A DNA stretch of 64,000 bases, taken from positions 292,297-356,296 of the forward strand of contig NZ_WBVO01000002.1 of the NCBI RefSeq assembly GCF_008933115.1, given 5' to 3'. The notes beneath the pieces were generated by a model that saw only the letters and a list, made by a program, of their open reading frames with translations, did no database searches and was not told the origin of the DNA. Numbering within the stretch: the stretch's first letter is position 1; each line of letters starts with the position of its first letter. The stretch comes from Phaeocystidibacter luteus. Lineage in GTDB: Bacteria; Bacteroidota; Bacteroidia; Flavobacteriales; Schleiferiaceae. Positions 1 to 9,941 of this stretch are shown here, piece by piece. A program made the position numbers and the translations under genes.

Positions 1-190
1 CAACCGGCCTAGCTACATCAAGTCGGCAAAGCCAGACCATGCCCAATCGCTTTACGAGTATTTCCTCGATAAACTCTGGCATGTTTCAGACCGCCCCGTG
101 AAGTCGGGTAGTTTCGGAGCAGATATGCGAGTAAAATTGATAAACGACGGTCCAGTTACAATTCTAATGGACAGTAAAAATAAAGAGTGA
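1..190 (+). CDS. dtd: D-aminoacyl-tRNA deacylase, C-terminal part (5' end outside window)
   Basis: Only the last 62 codons are present, read from base 2 to a TGA at 188-190. The enzyme hydrolyses D-amino acids wrongly charged onto tRNA. The visible part carries the family C-terminal signature: NRPSYIKSAKP near the start, then GSFGADMRVKLINDGPVT near the end, where the NxGPVT element forms one half of the active site. The other half (the SQxTL motif) lies upstream of the window. The stop codon shares one base with the ATG of the following MazG-like gene, so the two are probably co-translated. The family call rests on the C-terminal motif alone but that motif is distinctive. Confidence 0.93.
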   Translation, partial: NRPSYIKSAKPDHAQSLYEYFLDKLWHVSDRPVKSGSFGADMRVKLINDGPVTILMDSKNKE

Positions 191-519
191 TGTTACCTCT
201 AGAATCCCTCCAAGCAACGGTAGACGAATGGATTGCGAAGCACGGAGTTCGCTATTTCAACGAGCTTACAAACATGGCTCAACTCACAGAAGAGGTGGGT
301 GAGGTCGCGCGAATTATTGCCCGCCGATACGGTGAACAAAGCGAAAAGGAAAGCGACAAGGCCAAGGATTTGGGCGAGGAGTTGTCTGATGTGCTCTTCG
401 TTCTGCTTTGTCTTGCGAATCAAACGGATACCGACTTGCAATCAGCCTTTGATAAGAAGATGAAAATCAAGACAGAGCGGGATCATGACAGGCATCAAAA
501 CAATCAGAAGTTGAAGTAA
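190..519 (+). CDS. MazG-like nucleotide pyrophosphohydrolase
   Basis: A 109-aa all-alpha NTP-PPase of the MazG-like superfamily, expected to hydrolyse (d)NTPs to NMP and pyrophosphate as a house-cleaning enzyme. The metal-binding pattern is visible: EEVGEVARIIARR in the first helix pair (E-x2-E), then DLGEELSDVLFVLL (E-x2-D) around residues 60-75. The length fits a single-domain member. The ATG at 190 is chosen because it overlaps the dtd stop by one base; a GTG one codon upstream is possible. Side-by-side dtd and MazG-like genes are common in Bacteroidota. The exact nucleotide substrate cannot be told from sequence. Confidence 0.9.
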   Translation: MLPLESLQATVDEWIAKHGVRYFNELTNMAQLTEEVGEVARIIARRYGEQSEKESDKAKDLGEELSDVLFVLLCLANQTDTDLQSAFDKKMKIKTERDHDRHQNNQKLK

Positions 520-548
520 TACGCTTGTGATTTTTTACTTTTAGCGTA

Positions 549-3500
549 ATGCAATTGCGCTACAACCTACTACTACTTTGGGGGCTTTGCAGCCCCTTTC
601 TTTTTGGACAGCAAAAGCAGACGACCAGCCAGCTGGAAACCGTTCAGGTGAACCAGTTGCGTTCTGGAGGATCTGTGGGAGTTGACCTGAAAGGTAGTGG
701 TGTGCGCATTGGCATGTGGGAAGCGGCGCTTGGCAGTGCATATCTGCCTGATACTTCACTCTCGGATTTGTCGGCTGTCAGTGCCCAACAAGGCACCGGA
801 ACCAGCAGTCACGCTACCACCGTGGCCAAGATTCTCGCATCTCAGGGAAATGCCGTGCCTAGTGAACAAGGCGTGGCTCCAAGTGCTCAAGTTTTCGCAT
901 ATACGTACGACTATCCACACACAACCTTGGGAGCGGAGATCGGAAGCGCAATTGAAGAGTATAACCTGCTCATTTCCAACCATAGTTATGCTGAAGGTAA
1001 CGGCTGGGTAAACGATACGTTTTGGTCGGGAGTGATCGATATGTCGGAAACCGAAGACTACAAGTTCGGTTACTACGGCAACGAATCGCGGATGCTGGAT
1101 TCCATCATGGAGGTTTATCCCTACCATTTGGCCGTGAAGGCCGTTGCTAATGAGCGCGGACAATCCAATGGTGGGACGCCTTTCACCGTCTATTCAAGTT
1201 CGAGCTACAACATCGTATCCAGGTCGTCACCTGTGCCTGAGCAAGACGGTGGTGCGGATGGGTACGACGGTCTTTCAAGAGATGCAACTCCAAAAAATGC
1301 GCTGTGCATTGGAGCTGTAAACAACATCTCAGGTGGGTTCAGTTTAATTTCAGATATCAGTTTTTTGAACAGCTCTTCTGCATATGGCCCCACCGATGAT
1401 GCTCGTGTAAAGCCAGACCTAGTCGCTCCCGGTCAATTGACCGCTGGCACGGCGTATACCTCCTATGCAACACCCGTTGTATCGGGTTTGGCTGCGCTGA
1501 TGCAAGAGCTCTACAGATCCGAGAATGGCAGATGGATGAAATCGTCTACAGCAAAGGCACTCTTAATACATACGGCGGATGCAGGGACAAGCGATGGTTC
1601 GCCCTTGCCAACCATGGGTTGGGGCATCCCCAATGCCGTATCTGCCGCCAATCATGTGCTTAATGCCGATGGAAACCAACGGATGATTGAGGGTGAACTT
1701 GAAAATGGGGCAACAAAGACGTTTCGATTTTATCTTGATGGCAGTTCTGATTTTAGGGCTACGCTTGTTTGGACCGATCCCGTAGGAACATCGCCCGCAT
1801 TGGATTTCAATTCGAGTGATTTAGATGATAGCGTGGCCATACTTGTGCATGATCTCGACATTGAATTTTGGCAAGAGAGTGGGCCATCCATGCTAGCACA
1901 ACCGTGGAAGCTAAGCGCGGCAAATCCCGGAAACAGTGCTTGGCGTGGCGATAATAATGTAGATAATGTGGAACGCATTGATTATCCCTCCGCATCAATA
2001 TCGGCGGGTTGGTATACTATCCGACTCTCGCATGACGGGAGCTTGAGTAAGACGCAGGAATTTTCACTTTTGATAAGCGATGCTGGTGGAATCACCTTTT
2101 CAGCTGGGAGTTGGAATACTGCACCTTCATCATGGGGTTCTGATGTTTTTGTGCGGATTACGGATGTGTCAAATGTTGCGAGGATATCAGACGATGTCAC
2201 AATTTCATTTTTAGAAATGGAACCGGCAACAGACCTACAAATCAATGAGGCAAATTCGGTAACGATTTCGGGTGAGGCGCTCTTAAAATCAAACTCGACA
2301 GGAACAGCTCAAATTGCAGGTCCAATAACAGGACTGATTTGTCGTCAATCCTACATCTCGGGCAGTGCCGATTGGCGAAGTTTATCATCTCCGTTGAAAA
2401 CCACAGTAGGTGAATGGGCCGAGGAGCTTAGCCATGTTCGCTGGTCTGGTACAACCACTCCTTCCGTTTATTCGTGGGACGCCTCCAACGTTCAATGGAA
2501 CGCCTTGAGTCAGTCTGATTCGATGAATAAGATCGGAGCAGTTTCGCTTTACATGGGGTCAAATTCTCATTCTCAATTCACCATACTTCCGTTTACGAAA
2601 ACCACGAGGGGACGGCCCGTTGAACGTCATATCACGCTGAGTTTAGAAGTGGATGATGATGTGAGTTCTTCCGATGACCACAAAGGGTGGAACTTTATAG
2701 GCCATCCTTACTTGGCCTCTATAGATTGGCAAGGCTTGGATGTTTCTCAAACTACTGGCTCATTCTACATTTGGAATCAAGCCGAATCTGATTTCGCAAC
2801 TTCAGATGGCACAAATTTCACGCTTGGTGGCAGAAGGTACATTCCTTCAGGTCAGGGTTTCTGGGTGTATTGTCCATCAGGGTCCGCCGGTACGTTGCTC
2901 ATGGATTCAGCGGCGGTCAGTGTGTCGATTGATCAGGAGCTGACAAAGAGCATAACCCCACAGCTCAGAGTTTCGTGGTACATGAGCGACGGCCGGGTAG
3001 AGGATGTCGTGCTACTTCTCGAAAGAGGTGCCAAGTTGGAGTTTGATATTTGGGAGGATATCCCGCTTCGCGATGGAGGCGATCCTTCTCGTGCCGAGCT
3101 GTTTTGGGGAGAGTTAAATGAGCCTTGTGCGATTGCTAGAGTACCGTCGGATAGTGGTGTAATAGCGCTAAATGTTGCCCCTGGCTCCAGTGGGCTAGAC
3201 AGTGTGATTGTGGACATTGAAAACGCCGAAACCAAAACGTTTTACTGGGAAGTCGATACGGCAGTTTTTCCTCTTGATGGAGTGCCACTTTCAGTGTGGC
3301 AAAACGGTGGAAAGATTTTCCTGCATTGGAATAGCTCACGCATTGCTCTCGAGGAGAATGCGCCAGATGGCCGGTTTATCTACTTCGAAGATGCCATATT
3401 TTGGACTGAGGACGCGGCTGTAGATGTTTCAATCTACGATATGAATGGAGCTGAGGTCGATTCGCTTAAATGGATGGGGGCAGATTGGAAATCAATTGAC

Positions 3501-3566
3501 CTTGCGCCAGGAACGTATGTTCTGCGGAGCAATGAAGGCCATGTGGTTAAGTTCGTTGTTCTCTAG
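549..3566 (+). CDS. Secreted S8 (subtilisin-like) peptidase with T9SS type A-like C-terminal domain
   Basis: A 1005-aa exported protein with a signal peptide (residues 1-20, ending FLFGQ). The S8 fold spans about residues 45-375. His88 (SSHATTVA), Asn201 (AVANERG) and Ser305 (TSYATPVVSG) align with the subtilisin His, oxyanion Asn and nucleophile. The usual catalytic Asp is replaced by Glu58 (GVRIGMWEAA, where GVWDGG-type is normal in this T9SS-linked subgroup), and the Gly of the GTS motif is Tyr. A beta-sandwich P-like domain follows (about 380-520). The last 70 residues read like a type A sorting domain (IYDMNGAEV, LAPGTYVLRS, VVKFVVL). It is likely exported through T9SS to the cell surface or medium. 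It may be a slow or inactive protease. Its TAG overlaps the convergent MbnH-like stop by 3 bases. Confidence 0.85.
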   Translation: MQLRYNLLLLWGLCSPFLFGQQKQTTSQLETVQVNQLRSGGSVGVDLKGSGVRIGMWEAALGSAYLPDTSLSDLSAVSAQQGTGTSSHATTVAKILASQGNAVPSEQGVAPSAQVFAYTYDYPHTTLGAEIGSAIEEYNLLISNHSYAEGNGWVNDTFWSGVIDMSETEDYKFGYYGNESRMLDSIMEVYPYHLAVKAVANERGQSNGGTPFTVYSSSSYNIVSRSSPVPEQDGGADGYDGLSRDATPKNALCIGAVNNISGGFSLISDISFLNSSSAYGPTDDARVKPDLVAPGQLTAGTAYTSYATPVVSGLAALMQELYRSENGRWMKSSTAKALLIHTADAGTSDGSPLPTMGWGIPNAVSAANHVLNADGNQRMIEGELENGATKTFRFYLDGSSDFRATLVWTDPVGTSPALDFNSSDLDDSVAILVHDLDIEFWQESGPSMLAQPWKLSAANPGNSAWRGDNNVDNVERIDYPSASISAGWYTIRLSHDGSLSKTQEFSLLISDAGGITFSAGSWNTAPSSWGSDVFVRITDVSNVARISDDVTISFLEMEPATDLQINEANSVTISGEALLKSNSTGTAQIAGPITGLICRQSYISGSADWRSLSSPLKTTVGEWAEELSHVRWSGTTTPSVYSWDASNVQWNALSQSDSMNKIGAVSLYMGSNSHSQFTILPFTKTTRGRPVERHITLSLEVDDDVSSSDDHKGWNFIGHPYLASIDWQGLDVSQTTGSFYIWNQAESDFATSDGTNFTLGGRRYIPSGQGFWVYCPSGSAGTLLMDSAAVSVSIDQELTKSITPQLRVSWYMSDGRVEDVVLLLERGAKLEFDIWEDIPLRDGGDPSRAELFWGELNEPCAIARVPSDSGVIALNVAPGSSGLDSVIVDIENAETKTFYWEVDTAVFPLDGVPLSVWQNGGKIFLHWNSSRIALEENAPDGRFIYFEDAIFWTEDAAVDVSIYDMNGAEVDSLKWMGADWKSIDLAPGTYVLRSNEGHVVKFVVL

Positions 3567-4585
3567 CGTCTCGGTTCGGCGAGCTTTGGGTCTGAGATGA
3601 AACTATAATCCGTAAGTGTTTTGAGGAATTGGATGATGTCTTCCTTCTCGGCTGAAGTGAGATTTAGTGGTTGGGGAAGGCGATGTGACATATTTGGTTC
3701 CACTTCATCGCTGTAGTGATCGAGCACTTCTTCGAGAGTGAAGAACCTTCCATCATGCATGTAGGGATAAGTCAATTCTACATTCCTCAACGTAGGCACC
3801 TTGAATTTCCCGTCGTCTGCTGGATCAAGCGTTATCCTTCCTCTTCCTAAATCGTCGAATTCGGAATCTATACCATTTCGTTCATAAGAATAGTCTGTGA
3901 ACAGGGGCTCGGTGTGACAGTTAGCGCAGTGTGTATTGAAGAGCGAGTATCCTCGCCGTTCGCTATCGCTGAGCAGAGCCTCGCCTTCCAAATATTTGTC
4001 AAACCGAGAATCGTCCGAAACCATCAGAAGCATGAATTGACTCATGGCGAAGAATATGCGCTGGGAGGTAATTGTATCGGTCCCAAATGCCTTTTCAAAC
4101 TTTGAACGGTATTCGGAGTCACACTTCAATCGATCGATGGCCATCTGCATAGGAAGCGCCATCTCAAGCGTATCTGTTATTGGCGCTAAAGGCATAACAT
4201 CAAGGTGAACGATTCCACCGTCAGCCATAAACTGAGGCATCCAGGCAAGGTTGATCAATGCGGGTGAATTTCTCTTTCCAAGTTTTCCCCCAACACCCGC
4301 ACTCAATGGTACGTTGTGATCAGCAAAGGCGTGCGTTTGAGCGTGACAACTAGAACAGTTTATAGAGCTGTCGAGCGAAAGTCCATTCTCGTAGAACAGA
4401 TCTCTTCCAAGTTCAAACCCTTCTCTGGTAATCGGATTCCGAGGGCTAGAATACTCCACAGGCGGAAAATTGCGAGATGGATAGAATCCAAACGCTGGCT
4501 CCTCCGGCTCATAGGAACATGAGCTGAAGAAGTGAAAGCCCCCCGCTAATGCGAGGAGCTTAATGCTGTCGAGTAGCCGATTCAT
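3563..4585 (-). CDS. MbnH-like di-haem cytochrome c peroxidase/MauG-family protein
   Basis: A 340-aa protein with two haem-c motifs, CSSCH (residues 77-81) and CANCH (220-224), in the arrangement of the bacterial CcpA/MauG family. The N-terminus has a hydrophobic segment ending in SSC at Cys23, which suggests a lipoprotein held in the periplasm. Directly upstream lies an MbnP-family gene. In methanotrophs the MbnH partner of MbnP oxidises a Trp of MbnP, creating a copper site, so an MbnH role is more likely here than plain peroxide detoxification. The ATG at 4585 is preferred to an upstream one because it overlaps the MbnP TAA (TAATG, translational coupling) and leaves a clean lipoprotein leader. 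Function beyond the di-haem family is inferred from context. Confidence 0.85.
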   Translation of the reverse strand: MNRLLDSIKLLALAGGFHFFSSCSYEPEEPAFGFYPSRNFPPVEYSSPRNPITREGFELGRDLFYENGLSLDSSINCSSCHAQTHAFADHNVPLSAGVGGKLGKRNSPALINLAWMPQFMADGGIVHLDVMPLAPITDTLEMALPMQMAIDRLKCDSEYRSKFEKAFGTDTITSQRIFFAMSQFMLLMVSDDSRFDKYLEGEALLSDSERRGYSLFNTHCANCHTEPLFTDYSYERNGIDSEFDDLGRGRITLDPADDGKFKVPTLRNVELTYPYMHDGRFFTLEEVLDHYSDEVEPNMSHRLPQPLNLTSAEKEDIIQFLKTLTDYSFISDPKLAEPRR

Positions 4586-5349
4586 TATTGAGCGTCCGTT
4601 AGACGAACCCAACTGTTAAAATCTGCGGTCATCATTACCGCGGCAGGACCAGGCATATGGACCATCGCCCCGTTGGACACGCTTCCATATGTGTGAAATA
4701 GTCTCGCAGGGTTTGCTTGCATGGTCACATTTAACTGATCATTGTTGTCAATGGTGATCATGCTGCCATTCGGAAAATCGAAAGATCTTTCGCTTACTGT
4801 GTTAATTTGACCAGCAAATCCACCAAGGTGATACACGAAATTGCCCGTTCCAGATTGAGGGGATGTGCCTTCCGCCTTGAGCATGATGTAGCCATTGTTC
4901 CAGCTCCAAAACATCTCATTTGCAGGATCTAAGGCTCCAGTTTGTGAACCACTCACATTGCGCGCACTGTCCACACCAAAGGTTATCATAATCCCTTTGT
5001 ATGTGTCTGCTGGAATGTTGTTGATGGTAATGGAGGTCGAACTCTCATCCATCAAGTCGATGAGGTGGTAGGACTCTGGAACGTCGTAAGTCGAATTGTC
5101 GTCAGCGATAAGTTTGACGTTACTCACGTAATGCTTGAAGGTCGTATAGGTTAGTGAATCACCAGTCATCGGGTGATAGAGCACAGTCTCCATTTCGAAT
5201 GGCATAGAGCTCATGGCCCACACATAGTCGAAGTTCAGGGAAAGTGTTCCTGTGCCAGAAGGCGATGGAGTTGGTTCTTCTTCAGTTGAACAAGAAGAAA
5301 AGGATAGAGCAGCCGCAACTACTCCAATTGAAAGGATAAAACGTTTCAT
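4585..5349 (-). CDS. MbnP-family (putative copper-binding) lipoprotein
   Basis: A 254-aa protein with a lipoprotein leader (MKRFILSIGVV, lipobox FSSC at Cys20). The body shows the MbnP pattern: an N-terminal strand (LSLNFDYVW), YHLIDLMDESS, and the family motif FWSWNNGYIMLKAEG around residues 150-165, followed by FVYHLGG. Family members studied in methanotrophs bind copper through a Trp-derived kynurenine formed by MbnH. The neighbouring di-haem gene starts on this gene's stop codon, matching the conserved MbnP-MbnH pairing. The ATG at 5349 is chosen because it starts the lipoprotein signal; the open frame extends upstream to 5385. The ligand is inferred and not proven by sequence. Confidence 0.82.
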   Translation of the reverse strand: MKRFILSIGVVAAALSFSSCSTEEEPTPSPSGTGTLSLNFDYVWAMSSMPFEMETVLYHPMTGDSLTYTTFKHYVSNVKLIADDNSTYDVPESYHLIDLMDESSTSITINNIPADTYKGIMITFGVDSARNVSGSQTGALDPANEMFWSWNNGYIMLKAEGTSPQSGTGNFVYHLGGFAGQINTVSERSFDFPNGSMITIDNNDQLNVTMQANPARLFHTYGSVSNGAMVHMPGPAAVMMTADFNSWVRLTDAQ

Positions 5350-5397
5350 TGTAAAAGTGTTTAGCGATAAAAAAATGTGAATCATTGGGTTGAATCA

Positions 5398-5763
5398 CTA
5401 AACACGCGGCGGCTTGAGGTCAGGAAGGAGGTATGCGTCTAAAAGCCCGTTTTCAATGTTTGATGAACGGTGGTTTGTTTGTTCTTCTGGAAAGGTGTTT
5501 CCCTGTTCCGATTCTGAGTAGAAGAATACTTCAATTTCAACTTCTCTCAAGGTAGGAATGGCTGGCTCTTCTTCGGTATTAGCCTGCTCTACCATGGCGA
5601 GTTGGCATTTACCGTGACACATCGAGTTCGGTTCTTCCTTGTTTTCACAAAGAACGTTCACATAGTAGTCATACCGAACCGCATAATCGGCTAGTACCGA
5701 AAGATTCAACAGGCTTGGGGCCATGAGAATAACTAGCAATATGTATGCAATCAGTTTTCGCAT
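5398..5763 (-). CDS. Small secreted or membrane-anchored Cys/His protein, putative metal handling
   Basis: A 121-aa protein with an N-terminal hydrophobic segment (MRKLIAYILLVILMAPSLLN) and a compact cluster C39-x9-C49-H50-x2-C53 (LCENKEEPNSMCHGKCQL), plus an adjacent Met48. The same Cys/His cluster after a short hydrophobic leader is familiar from small unnamed Bacteroidota proteins found beside metal-related TonB receptors. Cys, His and Met together suggest Cu(I) or a similar soft metal. It sits between the TonB receptor and the MbnP/MbnH-like pair on the same strand. A TATCTTTG promoter match lies 19 bases upstream of the ATG at 5763. I do not recognise a named family; metal binding is inference. 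Confidence 0.65.
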   Translation of the reverse strand: MRKLIAYILLVILMAPSLLNLSVLADYAVRYDYYVNVLCENKEEPNSMCHGKCQLAMVEQANTEEEPAIPTLREVEIEVFFYSESEQGNTFPEEQTNHRSSNIENGLLDAYLLPDLKPPRV

Positions 5764-5782
5764 CTCTTTTGAGCGGTTCATA

Positions 5783-5790
5783 CAAAGATA
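5783..5790 (-). promoter_or_regulatory. Bacteroidota -7 promoter element for the Cys/His-mbnP-mbnH genes
   Basis: On the minus strand this reads TATCTTTG, a full match to TAnnTTTG, 19 bases upstream of the ATG at 5763. No clear -33 TTTG is seen at the usual distance. It would start a transcript separate from that of the upstream TonB receptor, which has its own terminator. Confidence 0.55.
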
Positions 5791-5852
5791 AGTGCCCACA
5801 CATGGCAGTTAGTGATTTAGCTCACAAAGGTGCACCTGGGTTAGTAAACGAG

Positions 5853-5878
5853 AAAACCCCGACAATTGCCGAGGTTTT
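5853..5878 (-). terminator. Intrinsic terminator after the TonB receptor gene
   Basis: An inverted repeat with arms of about ten bases (AAAACCtCGg / CcGgGGTTTT type, with one or two wobble pairs) surrounds an AATT centre 22 bases past the receptor stop. It ends in a T-rich run on the minus strand. It separates the receptor from the downstream Cys/His gene. Confidence 0.6.
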
Positions 5879-5900
5879 CAAGTTGATAGTTTCTTAACAA

Positions 5901-7871
5901 TCAGTATTGGAACGAGTAGCGAACCCCACCTCGAACCCATCTTCCGGGTTGAAGTACGTTGCCTCTATCTTGGTATACTCTATCAAGTAGGTTGTTTCCA
6001 TCGACAAATACCATCCACTGATCGCTCGTCCAGCTTAGTCGAGCGTCAACAAGCACAACTGGAGCATATGGCGTAACCTGACCGGTGCCAAAATCGTTGT
6101 ATGAACCAAGGCGATCCTGACCAGTTACCTGCCAAGAGAGGCCAAATCCATAGCCGAATTCATGCGTAACTCCGAGTGAAACTTTGGCCGCAAGGAAGTC
6201 AAGAACGTAAAGCGACTGGAAGTCAAATTCGCCCGTAGGTGAATTGAGGAAGGCCGCGCTTAAGCGAATGTTCTTGAGGTAATTCTTGGTGAATTCTCCA
6301 ACATGGAAGTTGATGTCACCATCGACACCGTAAATGGTTAGCTCAGTGATGTTTTGAGCGCGTAGCGTACCTGTGGAGTCTGAAGGCAGAACTACCCAGT
6401 CAATCATATTTGTTCCATCGCGCAAGAACAAGCTGGCTTGAGCAGAAACGTATTTAGCCCGACCCTTGTATCCAATTTCGTAGTTGTGCGAATACTCAGG
6501 TTGAAGGTCGATTGAACCTTGTGCTCCACCTAGACTGTAGTACAGATCGGTGAATGTAGGAAGGCGGAATGAACGGTTGTAGGAGGCGTAAACCTTTCCG
6601 GAATTCGGAATTCTGAAGGCTACTTCAAATCCAGGCAACCAAGTGTTTCCGAATGCGGTGTTCATATTGTAGCGAACACTACCTGAAACAGTCCAGTTCT
6701 CAACATCAATACGATGGTGAAGGAAGATGCCAGAATTAGTTCGGTTGTCACTCTTCGTATAGTTGAAACGCGTTCCTGGAACTTCGATAGGCGTTTCCAT
6801 ATCCATTCCGAGGTTGTTAGAAATGATGTCTTCGTTTCGAAGATCAAATCCAACGAGGGTTTTACCAAGAATACTCTGATGAACCGCGTTCAGTTCACCC
6901 CCTTTTACGCTTGAGCGGTGGAAGTTTGGACCTGCATACCAGCTTGCGGCAGTATCGTTTCCGCGAATGTAGAGACTTGCAGATTCATCGTATTCGTACC
7001 ATCCATCGCCTGTCTCGCGATATAGCTCGAATCTGTCTGTGTGATTGCGGACGTACGCGTTGAAGTTGAAGAGGAATTCTCCAGTGGTGTACGTGCCGTT
7101 CAACGACCCGAACAGGGTAGAGGTGGCCTCGTATTGATTTGGGAACGCGCTTGTGTAGAAGTTCTGGGCGCCAAATCCTTTGTTGTTGTATCCGCCTTGA
7201 AGGTTTAGAACGAGATCTTCTTTCGAGTAACGAAGCTCTGCGTTTACGTTTCTACGGGCAAAGTCGGTATTGTTGAGGTATCCGTCAGACTCTGCGTAGT
7301 TCGCACCAACGCGGGCAGATAGTGACTCGCTAAAGCGGTGAGAAGCGCCAAAGCTACCGCCGAAGTAAGCGTATTCGCCGCCTTCTGCTTCAACATACAC
7401 TTGATCGGTGTTAGGGCTTTTGGTGATGATATTGATGGCTCCACTAAAGGCATATGGACCGTAGCGGTGAGAAGCGCCGCCATGAAGTACTTCGATTCGC
7501 TCGATTTCATCGATGCTGATAGGAAGGTTCATGTTGTGGTGACCCGTTTGGGGATCGTTCATCGGTACTCCGTTGAGGAGGATTAGGGTTTGATCGAATG
7601 TACCGCCGCGGACACTTACATCGGCTTGTACATCGTATGGACCGCGTTGGCGCACATCCACTGCGCTGGCATACTCGAGTAGTTCGTTGATTGATTTTAC
7701 GGCAGAAGCCTCGATTTGTTCAGCGGTTAGGATTTCGATGTGTTGGCCTTCGAACAGGTTGCTCGGGGCTTTTTCACCAAAAACATCTACTTGCTGAATC
7801 AAGTTTTCGTCGGATTGGGCATGGGTAAGCACCGACGCGACCAGAAGGCCGGAGGTTAACAGTTTTCTCAT
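5901..7871 (-). CDS. TonB-dependent outer-membrane receptor, probably for a metal or metal complex
   Basis: A 656-aa receptor with a signal peptide (residues 1-19, ending THAQ). There is no carboxypeptidase-like domain. The plug covers about residues 40-150, with typical elements VSVRGGTFDQTLILLNGVPMNDP and IERIEVLHGG. A 22-strand-type barrel runs to the C-terminal aromatic Tyr (VRYSFQY). It resembles the BtuB/CirA-like class and not SusC. The genes following on the same strand (Cys/His protein, MbnP-like, MbnH-like) suggest copper or copper-chelate uptake. Upstream, the atpDC terminator isolates it from the ATP synthase genes. The substrate is inferred from neighbours only. Confidence 0.9.
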   Translation of the reverse strand: MRKLLTSGLLVASVLTHAQSDENLIQQVDVFGEKAPSNLFEGQHIEILTAEQIEASAVKSINELLEYASAVDVRQRGPYDVQADVSVRGGTFDQTLILLNGVPMNDPQTGHHNMNLPISIDEIERIEVLHGGASHRYGPYAFSGAINIITKSPNTDQVYVEAEGGEYAYFGGSFGASHRFSESLSARVGANYAESDGYLNNTDFARRNVNAELRYSKEDLVLNLQGGYNNKGFGAQNFYTSAFPNQYEATSTLFGSLNGTYTTGEFLFNFNAYVRNHTDRFELYRETGDGWYEYDESASLYIRGNDTAASWYAGPNFHRSSVKGGELNAVHQSILGKTLVGFDLRNEDIISNNLGMDMETPIEVPGTRFNYTKSDNRTNSGIFLHHRIDVENWTVSGSVRYNMNTAFGNTWLPGFEVAFRIPNSGKVYASYNRSFRLPTFTDLYYSLGGAQGSIDLQPEYSHNYEIGYKGRAKYVSAQASLFLRDGTNMIDWVVLPSDSTGTLRAQNITELTIYGVDGDINFHVGEFTKNYLKNIRLSAAFLNSPTGEFDFQSLYVLDFLAAKVSLGVTHEFGYGFGLSWQVTGQDRLGSYNDFGTGQVTPYAPVVLVDARLSWTSDQWMVFVDGNNLLDRVYQDRGNVLQPGRWVRGGVRYSFQY

Positions 7872-7900
7872 GGGTTGAGTTTTTGAAAAAAGTTTAGCTC

Positions 7901-7929
7901 AAAAAAAAACACTCGCTGTTAACGAGTGT
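7901..7929 (-). terminator. Intrinsic terminator of atpD-atpC
   Basis: Minus-strand hairpin with stem ACACTCG / CGAGTGT (7909-7915 with 7923-7929) and a 7-base loop, followed by an uninterrupted run of eight T (7901-7908). It lies 28 bases after the atpC stop. Confidence 0.92.
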
Positions 7930-7956
7930 CTTGGTTTTGCACGGGGCGAAGTTCGC

Positions 7957-8247
7957 TTAATTCGCGAGAAGAATGATGTTGTTGTTCATCATTTCTACTA
8001 CGCCGCCTTTGATTTCTACGCGAATCACTTTGTCGTTAGACGTATCTGGGATGATTTCACCGGATAGGTTGTCTAGCGTTTTGTGATTATCAGCGAGGTT
8101 TACTTTCACGCTTCCGCTAGCAAGTGTAGCGATAATAGGGGCGTGATTGTTCAAGATTTGGAATAGGCCATCTGTTCCCGGGAGTTGAACTGCGTCAACT
8201 TCTCCTTGAAAGATGTGCTTTTCCGGTGTGATGATCTCGAGAAACAT
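7957..8247 (-). CDS. atpC: ATP synthase F1 epsilon subunit (short form)
   Basis: A 96-aa epsilon subunit, part of the central stalk of F1Fo ATP synthase. The sequence covers only the N-terminal beta-sandwich (MFLEIITPEKHIFQGEVDAVQLPGTDGLFQI with ILNNHAPIIATL). The C-terminal helical hairpin that inhibits ATP hydrolysis in many bacteria is absent: the chain stops after VVEMMNNNIILLAN. This short form is common in Bacteroidota. It follows atpD by 57 bases on the same strand and precedes a strong terminator, so atpD-atpC form their own unit, away from the other ATP synthase genes (not in this window). Confidence 0.95.
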   Translation of the reverse strand: MFLEIITPEKHIFQGEVDAVQLPGTDGLFQILNNHAPIIATLASGSVKVNLADNHKTLDNLSGEIIPDTSNDKVIRVEIKGGVVEMMNNNIILLAN

Positions 8248-8304
8248 GCGTATACGTTTGAAAGATGGAGAAGGGGGTTAGCCCTTCTCCAAACTGTTCT
8301 TTTA

Positions 8305-9825
<1,521 letters not shown>

Positions 9826-9842
9826 TTAAACAGTTATTTCAA

Positions 9843-9881
9843 GCCCGTTCATACGAGCCTCTCATTTCGGGCGCAAAAATA
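9843..9881 (-). promoter_or_regulatory. atpD promoter and leader hairpin
   Basis: The minus strand reads TATTTTTG at 9881-9874, a full TAnnTTTG match. Near the predicted start the leader can fold into a stem GCCCG / CGGGC (9872-9868 with 9847-9843). No clear -33 element was found. Confidence 0.5.
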
Positions 9882-9941
9882 CGTTTTATTCGTTCATTGT
9901 CACCCTGTTGTTCGGAAAAATTTGGAGTATTCTCTGGAAGT

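Noticed and set aside
5901..7871. Assignment of the receptor as a cobalamin (BtuB) transporter
   Set aside because: The plug looks BtuB-like, but no cobalamin riboswitch or corrinoid genes are nearby; the MbnP/MbnH-like neighbours favour a metal.
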